A DNA stretch of 64,000 nt from Acidobacteriota bacterium (GCA_003222895.1 QHXI01000049.1:1-64000), one strand, 5' to 3'; numbered from the stretch's first letter, positions 16,179-25,697 are shown. The notes: generated by a model from the sequence alone, not told the origin. A program made the numbers and translations.

Positions 16179-17723
16179 TCAGCGTCCGGCAGATTCTACG
16201 AATACGGGTGTCACGGCGGCTGTTTCCGTGTCATCTTGATCGTTTGCGTGTCGATGCTTGCGCCTGCGTCGCCGGCGACGCCCGCCGCCGCTCTCGTCGA
16301 CGCGATGATCGAGTGTCGCCATTGCGGCGAAGACGAGAAACAGCAACGCGTTTGAAGTTGTGTGCAAGGTGAAATCAAACGCGCTATGCACGAGCACCGC
16401 AAAGCAACCCGCGAGCGCGCCCGTCGCCACCCCGCGACGGAATTTGTCATCAGTGTTGCGACGCATGAATGCTCTGCGGAACAGAATGATTAGAAAAATC
16501 AAACCCAGAATCGCGCCGATGATGCCGCCGTCGGCGAGCGTTTGCAGATAATCGTTGTGCGCTTGTTCAAGCCGATACGCTCCATTGCGCGTATCGAATC
16601 TTGTGTAGATGACGCCGAGCGAACCCAGGCCGGAACCAAGAATTGGATTCGCCTTAATCACATCCAGCGTGACGCTCCAGTAATGCGATCGGCCCGTCGT
16701 TGGGTCGGCCGCATTCGCCGTACCGACTAGCCGATTAAAAACGTCCGCGCCCCCGAATGCCACGGCGCCCACAATCAAAACTACGACTAATCCAAACGCG
16801 AGCACGCCGCGGATTAGAACCGCGCGAATTCGTTTACTTTTTTCTTCGTGCTCGCGTCGTAGTCCGAACCCGGCAATCACCACCAAAAACAAGATCTCTG
16901 CCGCCAGGCTGATGATGCCGCCGCGCGAATTAGTCATGATCAGAGCGACACCCATTAGCATCGCCGCGAACGCGTACAAAGGACGCTTGTAGGCTTCGAT
17001 CGAGCCTGAAAACAAGAGTCCAAGCGGGAGTGCGAGGGTCATTTCCATGTAGCCGGCGAAATGGTGTCGGTTGATGAATGGGCCAAAGGCTGTGCTCTGC
17101 GTCAACTGTCGAAACCAATAAACCTTGGTGCCGTCGCTCGTGAACGCTTGCGTCAATCCGAACATTGCCAATACGAACCCAAAGATAATGATCGTTCGCG
17201 TGAGCGTGCGCAGACGGCGTGGCGTGTCGATGAAGATCAAAGTCGCCGCAAAGTAAATGAAGAGCGAAGTGACTTGCACCAGCACGAGGCGGGTCGCATA
17301 GGGATCAAGGGAAAGAGTGCGCGACAAAGACAAAGATAGCCCCGCGTTATCTGCTGCCGATCGCAATGGCAGCAACTGAATCATCCCGACCAGGATCATT
17401 CCAATTATTAGCAACTGGAGAAGATTCTTGCTGAGGCGAACTGAACGCAGCACCAAGCCATCGAGACACCAGAGACAGACCATTCCGGCTGCAGTTGCGG
17501 CGAACATGGCCAGGGCCCAGTAATGAACCGTACCGTAGGCCATCGTCGTCAGCACAATCATGACGCAGATCGTCAGCACCGCCAGACGACTAGCGAGCGT
17601 GTGCCGCAGCTTTGATTTTTCGGGCGCGGCCGCCTTACTTGTTTCCAGCTCTACTATTTCGGTTTGCAGGGCTGGGGCCGCTGACACGTTGTATATCGAA
17701 GTCGTCATACCAAACGGTGCCAA
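16179..17723 (-). CDS. O-antigen ligase/polymerase family membrane protein (Wzy-like)
   Basis: This is a polytopic inner-membrane protein of 514 residues with about 10-12 predicted transmembrane segments. The large periplasmic loop carries the family signature: GRSHYWSVTLDVIKANPILGSGLGSLG followed by EQAHNDYLQTLADGG. Members either polymerise repeat units (Wzy) or ligate glycan to lipid A core (WaaL), and the sequence does not separate these. Its place at the end of a polysaccharide operon favours polymerisation. The annotated start overlaps the upstream TPR gene by 89 bases; an internal ATG at 17708 would give 74. The C terminus has a basic RRRRRRRK cluster. Confidence 0.85.
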   Translation of the reverse strand: MAPFGMTTSIYNVSAAPALQTEIVELETSKAAAPEKSKLRHTLASRLAVLTICVMIVLTTMAYGTVHYWALAMFAATAAGMVCLWCLDGLVLRSVRLSKNLLQLLIIGMILVGMIQLLPLRSAADNAGLSLSLSRTLSLDPYATRLVLVQVTSLFIYFAATLIFIDTPRRLRTLTRTIIIFGFVLAMFGLTQAFTSDGTKVYWFRQLTQSTAFGPFINRHHFAGYMEMTLALPLGLLFSGSIEAYKRPLYAFAAMLMGVALIMTNSRGGIISLAAEILFLVVIAGFGLRREHEEKSKRIRAVLIRGVLAFGLVVVLIVGAVAFGGADVFNRLVGTANAADPTTGRSHYWSVTLDVIKANPILGSGLGSLGVIYTRFDTRNGAYRLEQAHNDYLQTLADGGIIGAILGLIFLIILFRRAFMRRNTDDKFRRGVATGALAGCFAVLVHSAFDFTLHTTSNALLFLVFAAMATLDHRVDESGGGRRRRRRRKHRHANDQDDTETAAVTPVFVESAGR

Positions 17724-18981
17724 AAATTGGACAGATAGGTTGTTCGCCGCATCCGCTACGGAAGATTCCGATCGAGATGCCGTCGATTTTCGGTTTTGTT
17801 TTGAAAGTCAGTGTGGCCAATTGCCAATCCGTATTGCCCGACGGCGCAGGTGGAGCTGACGCGAGCCATTCATTGCTTATGCCATCCGTTATCACAACTA
17901 CAGGCGTGCTAGCGCTCACCAATTTATCGGTGCGCTGATAGAACTGAATTCTGTATTGGGTATCGGGCTCAACAATGATCGTCTGAGAAACGGCTACTCT
18001 CTCGAGTTTGTTTGGTGCTGCGAAAATAATGCGCAGGCTGCCGCTTCCGCTGTGGGCGTGGGGATCGACCCCAATTTGTGCTTGTGCGCGCGAATTGATC
18101 ATCCAATGAAACGGCTTGGGATCCTGAGGTACAAGAGGTTGTTCAAAACCACCATTCCAAAAATGTTCAGGGTTTGGCAGTTGAGATGGGTCAGGATCAA
18201 ATTCGCGAAGCAGAGACAGGGCTGCGCGATATTGCTTGCTTTCCAATAATGACTTCAGCATCTCATCGGTGAGAGCGGCTTGAGCTTTGCGATCGCCGAC
18301 GTTGACGGTTCGCAGCACGTGAGACGCTTGATCAAAACTGCCGGCCTTTATGAGGTCTATAGCGAGTCGCATTCGCACGGAAGACGCAGGAAGCGCGCTA
18401 ACAATCTTATCGAGATCGTTGCCGAACAGCTGATACGCTAATCCAAACACGGGCGGACACATTGAATCATCTGCATCAGCCGCTTTAGATAGCTGTCTGA
18501 ATCCTTCGTCGATTCTTCCTTCACGCAAGAGCACGTTGCCATACTGCCAAAGCGGATGGGAATAGTGGGGCGCCAGCTCAACAGCGCGACGCAAAGCCTT
18601 TTCACTGCTTTCGCGATCACCGGCGGCCTCTAATGCGTGTCCGAGTTCCATCCAATAACGATAATCGTAAGGCGATGCCTTGACCGCGAGTTGATATTCC
18701 TGAATAGCAACCGCGAGATTTTCGGCGCTGAAATTCTTTTCTTCAAACGATGCCAATCGCCAATGCGTCAACGGATCGTCGGGCGCCCAGCGGACCGCGA
18801 CTTGGGCCATCTCAACGCCGCCTTGATCAGGAGTCGGCGCGTACTCGGCGATCACATTACCGACATACCAACGGACTGCGAACCACGCGCACAGAATCGC
18901 CAACAACGCCGGCAGTAATAGCAGCCAACGTGTAGCCGCAGGCCTAAAATTGATCGTAATAACGGATTTTGATCGCGGCAC
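17635..18981 (-). CDS. TPR-repeat protein with C-terminal carbohydrate-binding-like domain
   Basis: This is a membrane-anchored protein of 448 residues. One transmembrane helix (about 18-40) precedes tetratricopeptide-type helical repeats (about 55-270, for example AIQEYQLAVKASPYDYRYWMELGHALEAAGD). The last 150 residues form a beta-rich domain with FWNGGFEQP, SLRIIFAAPNKLERVAVSQTIIVEPDTQYRIQFYQRTD and WYDDFDIQRV. That pattern resembles carbohydrate-binding (CBM/galactose-binding-like) modules. It lies directly upstream of, and overlaps, the O-antigen ligase gene, so it may act as a periplasmic partner of polymerisation. The specific role is an inference. Confidence 0.75.
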   Translation of the reverse strand: MPRSKSVITINFRPAATRWLLLLPALLAILCAWFAVRWYVGNVIAEYAPTPDQGGVEMAQVAVRWAPDDPLTHWRLASFEEKNFSAENLAVAIQEYQLAVKASPYDYRYWMELGHALEAAGDRESSEKALRRAVELAPHYSHPLWQYGNVLLREGRIDEGFRQLSKAADADDSMCPPVFGLAYQLFGNDLDKIVSALPASSVRMRLAIDLIKAGSFDQASHVLRTVNVGDRKAQAALTDEMLKSLLESKQYRAALSLLREFDPDPSQLPNPEHFWNGGFEQPLVPQDPKPFHWMINSRAQAQIGVDPHAHSGSGSLRIIFAAPNKLERVAVSQTIIVEPDTQYRIQFYQRTDKLVSASTPVVVITDGISNEWLASAPPAPSGNTDWQLATLTFKTKPKIDGISIGIFRSGCGEQPICPIFGTVWYDDFDIQRVSGPSPANRNSRAGNK

Positions 18982-18999
18982 GGCGTGGAAAAATGAGGA

Positions 19000-20850
19000 C
19001 TACAAATCTCCATTCGCTGAAATCTGTCCGATAGATTTCAGAGGATTTTCTGATATGGCTTCGATCCTGATTGACAGTCGCTTCAATTCAATATTGCGCT
19101 CGTCGCATAAGCTCAGAATTTCCGCGATGCGTTCTTCCGAGATCCGTGGCGTGGAAATCAAAACCTGCTCGACGGCTTGATCGGTGACGATTTTGGCGAA
19201 CAATCCGTTTCCACCAAAGACGCGAAGCCCGTGGATCAACTTCCCATGTTTGTTCTTGTCGTCGTCCATGAATCCGATCGGCGCATAACGCAGCTCGCGA
19301 TTGTTCAGCAGCTCGCGTAACAAAAGTTCGCCCGCGTCGCCCGCGCCATAAATCAGCACGCGCTTTCCCTTGTCGGTAGTCGTCCCTGCTGGAAGCACCT
19401 GGCGGAAGAATCGAAAGGCGATGCGACTGCCGGCGAGCAGAAGCAACATCACCAGAGCATCTATTAAAAAAACCGCGCGCGAGAACCCTTGAAACCGAAA
19501 CTTGAACAGCACGATGATCATGCTGAGCAAAGACCCGGCAGCGACGGCCTTCGCGAATGCCATCAGATCGTCCATGCCCGTGTAACGCCAGATGCCGCGA
19601 TACACGCCAAACACCAGGAAAGCCGCCAGTCGCACGACGACCAGCACGGGCAACGTGCGCAGGAAAAGTTTCCACGCGGGACTGTTTGAGAAAGGCTCGA
19701 ACTTGATCGCATAGGCCGACCAGTACGCCAGCACGATCAGAACAATGTCCAACAGCACTTCGAAGATGCGTCGCTTGTAAGAAAAATCGATCAGGAAAGC
19801 GTAGAGAGGTTTATCGCGCGCGGCGCGGACCGCTTCTTCTTCATCGTAGCCCTTGACGCCGGCCAGATAAACGCCAAGCAGCGTCAGGCCCAACGTAAAG
19901 ATCACGAGCAGGGCGATGCTGACGTCGGGTTTTAGCTGTCGCACGCTAACTGCCAACAATCCCGAAACGGCGGCCAAGCCGTAAAGCATCAGAACCGCGC
20001 GCTTCTCAGACAGTCCGAGCGCCACCAATCGATGCGACGTGTGATCGCGGCCGCCCTGTGAGGCAGCTCTCCCGGAAAGCTTGCGCAGGATCGTGACGAA
20101 GGTCGTATCGAATATCGGAATAAACAAAACCAGAATCGGCACCGCTAGAACGGGAACAAAACTTCGTGAGCGTCCGCCGGCGACATTTATCAAGGCTGAT
20201 CCGGCCAGGAAGAATCCGATGAACATCGATCCACTGTCGCCCATGAAGATCGATGCGGGATTCGAGTTGTAAATCAGAAATCCCAACAACGCAGCCGTGA
20301 AAACAGCCAGCATCAACGCGTCGGTCGCCTGATTTGAAGTAATAAAATTAAGCGTTAGAAAGCCTGACGCGATCGCCGCGATTCCCGTCGCCAGTCCGTC
20401 CATGTTGTCCAGCAAGTTGACCGCGTTCGTAATTCCGATCAGCCAGAAGATCGTGATTACCATGTTCGCCGGAAGCGATCGCGTCCACGGCAGAACCAAT
20501 CCGTAGTTGACTACGATCGCCGCGCCAATAACTTGTCCAATCAGTTTTTGGTAAGGCTTGATGTGCAGCCAATCGTCTAACAAACCGACCAGGAACAGGA
20601 ATGATGCAGAACCGACGACGACCCAACTTTGCCCTGTGTGCGGCACCAAAGCGAGATACGTCGTAATAACTGAAAACCAAATCGCGACCCCACCCATCAT
20701 TGCTGTCGGCTTTTTGTGCCAGCGGTCTATTTTTGGTTTGGCGACGAATCCGAATCGCCGAGCGAGCATCCGCACAACCGGCGTCAATGCGATAGCCAGA
20801 CCGAACGACACTAGCGGCGGAATTAAGTTGGCAGGCGTGATTGGGATCAT
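19000..20850 (-). CDS. Fused undecaprenyl-phosphate sugar-1-phosphate transferase (WecA/MraY type) and CapD-like N-terminal domain
   Basis: The protein of 616 residues has two parts. Residues 1 to about 330 are a polytopic PNPT phosphotransferase with the motifs LVGLLDDWLHIKPYQK, AVNLLDNMDGLATG, FMGDSGSMFIGF and GGRDHTSHRL, which bind Mg, UDP-sugar and polyprenyl phosphate. Residues about 355-616 have four more helices and a Rossmann domain (VLIYGAGDAGELLLREL), matching the N-terminal half of CapD/PglF-type nucleotide-sugar epimerases without the catalytic epimerase half. The first part should prime glycan synthesis by adding a sugar-phosphate to undecaprenyl phosphate. The role of the second part is unknown, perhaps sensing a nucleotide. 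It is the only priming enzyme seen in this locus. Confidence 0.87.
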   Translation of the reverse strand: MIPITPANLIPPLVSFGLAIALTPVVRMLARRFGFVAKPKIDRWHKKPTAMMGGVAIWFSVITTYLALVPHTGQSWVVVGSASFLFLVGLLDDWLHIKPYQKLIGQVIGAAIVVNYGLVLPWTRSLPANMVITIFWLIGITNAVNLLDNMDGLATGIAAIASGFLTLNFITSNQATDALMLAVFTAALLGFLIYNSNPASIFMGDSGSMFIGFFLAGSALINVAGGRSRSFVPVLAVPILVLFIPIFDTTFVTILRKLSGRAASQGGRDHTSHRLVALGLSEKRAVLMLYGLAAVSGLLAVSVRQLKPDVSIALLVIFTLGLTLLGVYLAGVKGYDEEEAVRAARDKPLYAFLIDFSYKRRIFEVLLDIVLIVLAYWSAYAIKFEPFSNSPAWKLFLRTLPVLVVVRLAAFLVFGVYRGIWRYTGMDDLMAFAKAVAAGSLLSMIIVLFKFRFQGFSRAVFLIDALVMLLLLAGSRIAFRFFRQVLPAGTTTDKGKRVLIYGAGDAGELLLRELLNNRELRYAPIGFMDDDKNKHGKLIHGLRVFGGNGLFAKIVTDQAVEQVLISTPRISEERIAEILSLCDERNIELKRLSIRIEAISENPLKSIGQISANGDL

Positions 20851-20964
20851 GGAACTACGACTGGCGTGATGAAAAAGCTATTCGATTAGGACACTAAAGG
20901 CAAGGGCAAGCACAATCGGGGCCAGCATTGAGCTCGTCGTGATCTCGCGCGCGCTCCCGGATCA

Positions 20965-21960
20965 CTAGTCCGCGGCCGAGGCTTTGTATTCGCGTGCTTG
21001 CTGCCCGCTGTGAAAATCGATCACTGACTTCAGAATTCCATCAAGATTCATCTGGGGCTGAAAGCCAACCTGTTTGTTTACTTTCGAGGTGTCAGGAATC
21101 CGACGCGGCATGTCTTCGAAACCTTCTTCATAAGCTTCGTCGTAGGGCACGAATACAATTTCCGAATTTGAGTTGGTTGATTCCTTAACCTTCTTCGCCA
21201 ATTCGCCGATCGAGATTTCCTGATTCGAGCCCACGTTGAAAACTTCACCCACAGCTTTGTCGTCGTCCATTAACTTCACGAGCGCGCCGACGACATCTCC
21301 GACATAACAGAAGCAGCGCGATTGTTTACCGTCGCCGAAGACTGTGATTGGTCTTTCAGAGAGCGCTTGCTTGACGAAGGTTGGAATAACCATGCCGTAC
21401 TGGCCCGTCTGGCGCGGACCGACCGTGTTGAAGAGGCGCACGACGATCGTCGGTAGTTTCTTTTCGCGCCAATAGGCGAGCGCCAAAAACTCGTCGATCG
21501 CTTTTGAGCATGCATAACTCCAGCGACCTTTGTTCGTCGCGCCCATCACGAGATTCCCATCCTCGCGAAAAGGAATCTGTGTGCTCAGGCCGTAGACTTC
21601 TGAGGTGGACGCAACCAAAACTTTTTTCTTTTTCTTGTTGGCGAGAGAGAGGACGACTTCGGTGCCGTGCACGTTTGTTTCGATCGTGCGAACCGGACTT
21701 TCGACGATTAGTTTGACGCCGACCGCCGCGGCGAGGTGGAAAATCACATCGACTTGATCGACCAGTTCAGCGGTTACCGGTTGGTTATGAACACTGTCAA
21801 TCGTGTAATGAAAGCGCGGGTTATCTTTCAAATGCCGAATGTTTTCAAAGCTGCCAGTCGAGAGGTCGTCCAGGACAAAAACTTCGTCGCCGCGTTGCAG
21901 ATACGCGTCGGAAAGGTGAGAGCCAATAAAGCCGGCGCCTCCAGTGATCAGAACTCGCAA
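20965..21960 (-). CDS. NAD-dependent nucleotide-sugar epimerase/dehydratase (UDP-glucuronate decarboxylase-like)
   Basis: This is an extended short-chain dehydrogenase of 331 residues. The NAD site GGAGFIGSH lies at 7-15, the Ser of STSEVYG is at 120, and the YxxxK pair is Tyr149 and Lys153. Motifs such as VVRLFNTVGPRQTGQYGMVIPTF and DGKQSRCFCYVGDVV resemble UDP-xylose synthase and UDP-glucose 4-epimerase families. It would change a UDP-sugar for use by the neighbouring glycosyltransferases. Decarboxylation versus epimerisation cannot be settled here. It sits inside the minus-strand polysaccharide operon, just upstream of the priming enzyme gene. Confidence 0.85.
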   Translation of the reverse strand: MRVLITGGAGFIGSHLSDAYLQRGDEVFVLDDLSTGSFENIRHLKDNPRFHYTIDSVHNQPVTAELVDQVDVIFHLAAAVGVKLIVESPVRTIETNVHGTEVVLSLANKKKKKVLVASTSEVYGLSTQIPFREDGNLVMGATNKGRWSYACSKAIDEFLALAYWREKKLPTIVVRLFNTVGPRQTGQYGMVIPTFVKQALSERPITVFGDGKQSRCFCYVGDVVGALVKLMDDDKAVGEVFNVGSNQEISIGELAKKVKESTNSNSEIVFVPYDEAYEEGFEDMPRRIPDTSKVNKQVGFQPQMNLDGILKSVIDFHSGQQAREYKASAAD

Positions 21961-21984
21961 TCCGCAATGTCCTCCAAGTTGCTT

Positions 21985-23295
21985 TCAGGGTCGAGGCGTA
22001 AGTCTAGCACGATAGTCACGCTGCGACTGTGGTTGGGCCGCGCTGTCACCCTCTGACACCGCCAACGATGCGCCGCTGAGCAACTCCAAATACAAGCGAT
22101 TCATGTCTTCGAGTAATCGCTCTTTCGCGTAGTTTTCGATCGCGAAAGCGCGGCCCCGCGTTCCAAGTTCCCGGCGCAAATCACGATCACGAATCAGCAG
22201 TTCGAGGGCTTGGGCGAAACCTTGCGCGTCGCCGCTCGCGACGCTCAATCCGCGCTCGAACGTCTGATACCCAGGATCGGTATCTTCCGAAACTTTCGAC
22301 CCTAGAAGATCAACGACGCCGCCAACGGCCGTTGAGACAACCGGCCGCGCGTTCGCCATCCCTTCGATCAAGCTAAGCGGGGTGCCTTCGTTCAAGCTGG
22401 TCAGCGCCACGATGTCTAATAACGGATAGAAGTTTTCCGGATCGTTACGCGTGCCGAGAAACTCAACATCATTTTCGAGGCCAAGCGATCGAGCGCTCGA
22501 TTCAAGATCGCTGCGCAAAGCTCCATCACCGATGATCAAGAAACGCACCTTCGCCTGCGTCGATTGTTTCAGCAACGCTGCGGCATCCAAAAATAGTCGG
22601 TGATTCTTGATTTCAGTTAATCGTCCGACGATTCCGATTAGCACCTCGTCAACGCTCGCGTTCAGTTCTTCACGGGCGCGCGCGCGCCGCGCCTCAAACT
22701 GTTCGAAGACGCTGAGATCGATTCCCAACGGAATGACCGCGAATCGATCGGCGCGCCCGACTTTGAACTGTTCGTTGATTTCGCGCCGTTGTTGCTCAGT
22801 GATTACGACGGTCCGATCCGTCGCCATCCGCGCGAGTAACTTCTCGATGGTTAGAAACACACGCGTCTTCGCTGGACTGTAGTAACTGTGAAACACGTGA
22901 CCATGATACGTGTGCACAAAACGGCAGCGACGCGGTTTGCCGATAATAGTTGCCGGCGTCATCCATCGATAGATCAACCCCGCCACGCGCCCCACGGTCC
23001 CGGCTTTCGCCGTGTGTGTGTGCACGAGGTCTGGTCGCTCACGCAGCATCAGTCGATAGAGTTTCCAAACCGTCAGCAAGTCTTTCACGGAAATCTCGCG
23101 GCTCATCTCCGGAATAATTGTGGGCGTCACGCCTGCCGCCTCGGCGAGATAACCCATGTCGTCTTCACCGGGCGGCACAACTCCGGCGACGAGCAACGTG
23201 TCGTAACCATGCTGCTTCAATCCTTCGCTTAGCCAAACAACATGGCGCGCCGGGCCGCCTACGTTAAGCCGAGCGATGATGCGAAGAACCTTCAT
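21985..23295 (-). CDS. Glycosyltransferase family 4
   Basis: This GT-B glycosyltransferase has 436 residues. The N-terminal acceptor domain begins KVLRIIARLNVGGPARHVVWLSEGL. The C-terminal nucleotide-sugar domain has GIVGRLTEIKNHRLFLDAA, FLGTRNDPENFYPLLDIVALTSLNEGTPLSLIEGMANARPVV, in which the EX7E-type donor site is visible. It adds one sugar to a lipid-linked glycan at the inner membrane. Donor and acceptor are unknown. The gene follows the DegT aminotransferase gene with only 9 bases between, so it belongs to the same transcript. Confidence 0.9.
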   Translation of the reverse strand: MKVLRIIARLNVGGPARHVVWLSEGLKQHGYDTLLVAGVVPPGEDDMGYLAEAAGVTPTIIPEMSREISVKDLLTVWKLYRLMLRERPDLVHTHTAKAGTVGRVAGLIYRWMTPATIIGKPRRCRFVHTYHGHVFHSYYSPAKTRVFLTIEKLLARMATDRTVVITEQQRREINEQFKVGRADRFAVIPLGIDLSVFEQFEARRARAREELNASVDEVLIGIVGRLTEIKNHRLFLDAAALLKQSTQAKVRFLIIGDGALRSDLESSARSLGLENDVEFLGTRNDPENFYPLLDIVALTSLNEGTPLSLIEGMANARPVVSTAVGGVVDLLGSKVSEDTDPGYQTFERGLSVASGDAQGFAQALELLIRDRDLRRELGTRGRAFAIENYAKERLLEDMNRLYLELLSGASLAVSEGDSAAQPQSQRDYRARLTPRP

Positions 23296-23304
23296 CGAGA
23301 TCTC

Positions 23305-24408
23305 TTAAATGGAAAACTGCTTGATCCGATCGCAAACGAACCGAATTTGTTCGCGAGTCAATTCAGGATACATGGGAAGCGAGATAACGCGCGAGGCGAA
23401 CGATTCAGTTACAGGCAATGACCCGCGCGGCACATTCAGAAATTCATAGCAGGGTTGCAGGTGCACCGGTGTCGGATAATGCAGGCCAGCGCTGATGCCG
23501 TGGTCGCGCAGGTTCGCCAGCAAGCCATTGCGATTTGGGTGCTGAATCACGTAGAGATGATAGACGTGAGTCCGGTTTTCACCTTGGTTTGGTGTTACTA
23601 CCCGCTCGTCATCTTTAAGGAAATCGTTGTAAAGCTGCGCGGCATTTCTTCTCGCATCGTTCCACGTGTCGAGATGCGGCAGCTTCACTCGCAGCACCGC
23701 GGCTTGCAGGCTGTCGAGCCGTCGATTGAAGCCGACCATCACATGTTTGTATTTTTCGCTCTGGCCGCAGTTCCGCAGAATGCGAAGTTTCTCGGCGACA
23801 CTTTCATTATTCGCGACGATCATGCCGCCGTCGCCGTACGCGCCGAGATTCTTGCCCGGATAAAAACTGAACGCCGCCGCATCGCCAAAGCTGCCGACGC
23901 GCCGGCCTTGATAACTCGCGCCATGCGCCTGGCAAGCATCTTCGATTAGCAGAAGATTATGTTGGCGAGCGACCCGCGCAATTTTGTCTATGTCAGCAGG
24001 CTGACCATAAAGATGCACCGGCATGATCGCTTTCGTCCGCGGGGTGATCGCAGCTTCGAGCAAAGCCGGATTCATGTTGTAAGTTCGCGCGTCGACATCA
24101 ACGAAGACAGGCCGCGCGGCTGTCGCCGAGATCGCAAAGGCAGTCGCCGAAAAAGTATGCGAGACGGTAATGACTTCGTCGCCCGCACCGATGTCATACG
24201 CGCGCAGAGCAAGCTCTAAGGCTGACGTGCCAGAATCAACTCCGACGGCATGAGCTACTCCGCAATAAGCGGCAAACTCCTGCTCGAACAACTCGACATC
24301 TTTCCCGAGAACGAAATCAGACGCCGCGACCACGCGATGGATAGCGTCATCAACCTCTTGCGAGATCGATGCGTACTGAGCTTTCAAATCCACAAAATCG
24401 ATTTTCAT
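23305..24408 (-). CDS. DegT/DnrJ/EryC1/StrS-family sugar aminotransferase
   Basis: This is a PLP-dependent aminotransferase that converts a keto-sugar nucleotide to an amino sugar. The protein has 367 residues from the ATG at 24408 (MKIDFVDLKAQYASI, the usual family opening). A longer start at 24462 would add an unlikely 18 residues that overlap the next gene. The PLP lysine lies in AAAFSFYPGKNLGAYGDGG, and LLIEDACQAHGASYQG contains the cofactor Asp. It sits between an RmlC-like epimerase and a GT4 gene. A second, distinct DegT protein is encoded at 47644-48786. Confidence 0.9.
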   Translation of the reverse strand: MKIDFVDLKAQYASISQEVDDAIHRVVAASDFVLGKDVELFEQEFAAYCGVAHAVGVDSGTSALELALRAYDIGAGDEVITVSHTFSATAFAISATAARPVFVDVDARTYNMNPALLEAAITPRTKAIMPVHLYGQPADIDKIARVARQHNLLLIEDACQAHGASYQGRRVGSFGDAAAFSFYPGKNLGAYGDGGMIVANNESVAEKLRILRNCGQSEKYKHVMVGFNRRLDSLQAAVLRVKLPHLDTWNDARRNAAQLYNDFLKDDERVVTPNQGENRTHVYHLYVIQHPNRNGLLANLRDHGISAGLHYPTPVHLQPCYEFLNVPRGSLPVTESFASRVISLPMYPELTREQIRFVCDRIKQFSI

Positions 24409-24454
24409 CAATTGATTTACGATCGGTGAGGCGAGGACTGCAGTGCAACTTTGC

Positions 24455-24958
24455 TCAATCATCTATTCTAAAAATTGTATTTGGATCGTCTTCGTGCCGA
24501 ATCTCATCGATAGGTTCGCGCCGCCCCTCTCCCCTGTAGAGCCGATTCGGGCAATTGATCACGATGCCATCAACGTCGCCGATATTCTGATAAGCATGAA
24601 CGACGCCCTTCGGAATCACTATAGATTTTGGATCGTCTGCACCGACGATCAAAGTCATCACATTTCGATAGGTACTTGAGTCCTGGCGATTGTCCCATAG
24701 GCGTAATTTGAAATTCGAAGGCCCGATGAAGCAAAAGATGTCAGCCTGGTCGACATGTTCGTGCGGCCCGCGCGTGACTGCGGGGTTGGTCGAAGACGTG
24801 TACGCCATCGCCGGAAAAAATTCCGGATCCGATTCGTCACTTCGAAATAATTCACTGAGCCATCCGCGATCGTCGTTGAACTTTCGCAGATCACGAACGA
24901 CTACATCTTTGATTTCGCCTTCGCGAAAAATATTAGGAGTTGGCGCTGGCTTCTGCTG
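24455..24958 (-). CDS. dTDP-4-dehydrorhamnose 3,5-epimerase family protein
   Basis: This is a cupin-fold protein of 167 residues from the ATG at 24958 (MQQKPAPTPNIF). The core DDRGWLSELFR, RGPHEHVDQADIFCFIG and IPKGVVHAYQNIGDVDGIVINCPNRLY resembles RmlC. Canonical RmlC has RGLHYQ, whereas this protein has RGPHEH, so its exact sugar reaction may differ. It overlaps the downstream-encoded nucleotidyltransferase gene by 26 bases and belongs to the same operon. With rmlB and rmlD at 52.9-54.8 kb it could complete dTDP-rhamnose synthesis, but the altered motif leaves room for another deoxysugar. Confidence 0.8.
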   Translation of the reverse strand, partial: QQKPAPTPNIFREGEIKDVVVRDLRKFNDDRGWLSELFRSDESDPEFFPAMAYTSSTNPAVTRGPHEHVDQADIFCFIGPSNFKLRLWDNRQDSSTYRNVMTLIVGADDPKSIVIPKGVVHAYQNIGDVDGIVINCPNRLYRGEGRREPIDEIRHEDDPNTIFRIDD

Positions 24959-25697
24959 CATAAGTGAGTTCCTGATTGTTCGCTCCCGTTTCAGCGACAA
25001 GCTTTGACGCGTGCAGCAGACTTTCGAAAGTCCCTGCATCGCTCCACCAACCTTCGAGTTCGTCCCAGGTCATGTCGCCGCGTTCGATGTAGGCATTATT
25101 GACATCGGTGATTTCCAGCTCGCCGCGACCGGATGGCTTCAGCATGTTAATGATCTGAAACACATCGGCGTCGTAAATGTAGATTCCAATAACGGCATAC
25201 TCGGATTTTGGTTGCGCAGGTTTCTCTTCGATCTGCAGGACACGTTTGCCGTCGAGCTCGGGCACACCGAACCGCTGCGGATCTGGGACGCGTTTTAAGA
25301 GAATTTTTGCGCCGCCGCCTTGCTGCGAATACGAATGAGCAGCCGCGCGAATATTTCCCTGAATGATGTTGTCACCGAGCACAACGCAAATCGCATCGCC
25401 GCCGGCAAAGTGTTCGACCAAAGACAATGCCGCCGCGATGCCGCCCTCGCCTTCCTGGTAAGTGTAGTTGAGATGCTTCAAGCCAAAAGCTTTTCCATTT
25501 CCCAACAGCTTCAAAAAATCGCCGGCGGAATTTCCGCCCGTCACGATCATAATGTCGGTGATGCCGGCATTGACCAGCGTCTGAATCGGATAATAAATCA
25601 TCGGCTGGTTATACACCGGCAGCAGATGCTTGTTCGTCACCGCCGTCAGCGGTTTCAATCTTGAGCCGAGACCTCCGGCAAGAACGACACCCTTCAA
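24933..25697 (-). CDS. rmlA: Sugar nucleotidyltransferase (glucose-1-phosphate thymidylyltransferase-like)
   Basis: The protein of 254 residues starts at a TTG at 25697, chosen because AAAGGAGGAG lies just upstream and the protein then begins KGVVLAGGLGSRLKPLT, the family's nucleotide-binding start. NKHLLPVYNQPMIYYP, VLGDNII and FGVPELDGKRVLQIEEKP are RmlA hallmarks. It joins a sugar-1-phosphate to dTTP (or a similar nucleotide). It is shorter than classical RmlA (about 290), lacking the C-terminal helices, as in many archaeal and actinobacterial relatives. The symbol is by similarity. Confidence 0.85.
   Translation of the reverse strand: MKGVVLAGGLGSRLKPLTAVTNKHLLPVYNQPMIYYPIQTLVNAGITDIMIVTGGNSAGDFLKLLGNGKAFGLKHLNYTYQEGEGGIAAALSLVEHFAGGDAICVVLGDNIIQGNIRAAAHSYSQQGGGAKILLKRVPDPQRFGVPELDGKRVLQIEEKPAQPKSEYAVIGIYIYDADVFQIINMLKPSGRGELEITDVNNAYIERGDMTWDELEGWWSDAGTFESLLHASKLVAETGANNQELTYAAEASANS

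Noticed and set aside
23455-23949. 164-codon plus-strand ORF opposite the DegT aminotransferase gene
   Set aside because: Complementary shadow of a conserved enzyme; no ribosome site and no motifs.
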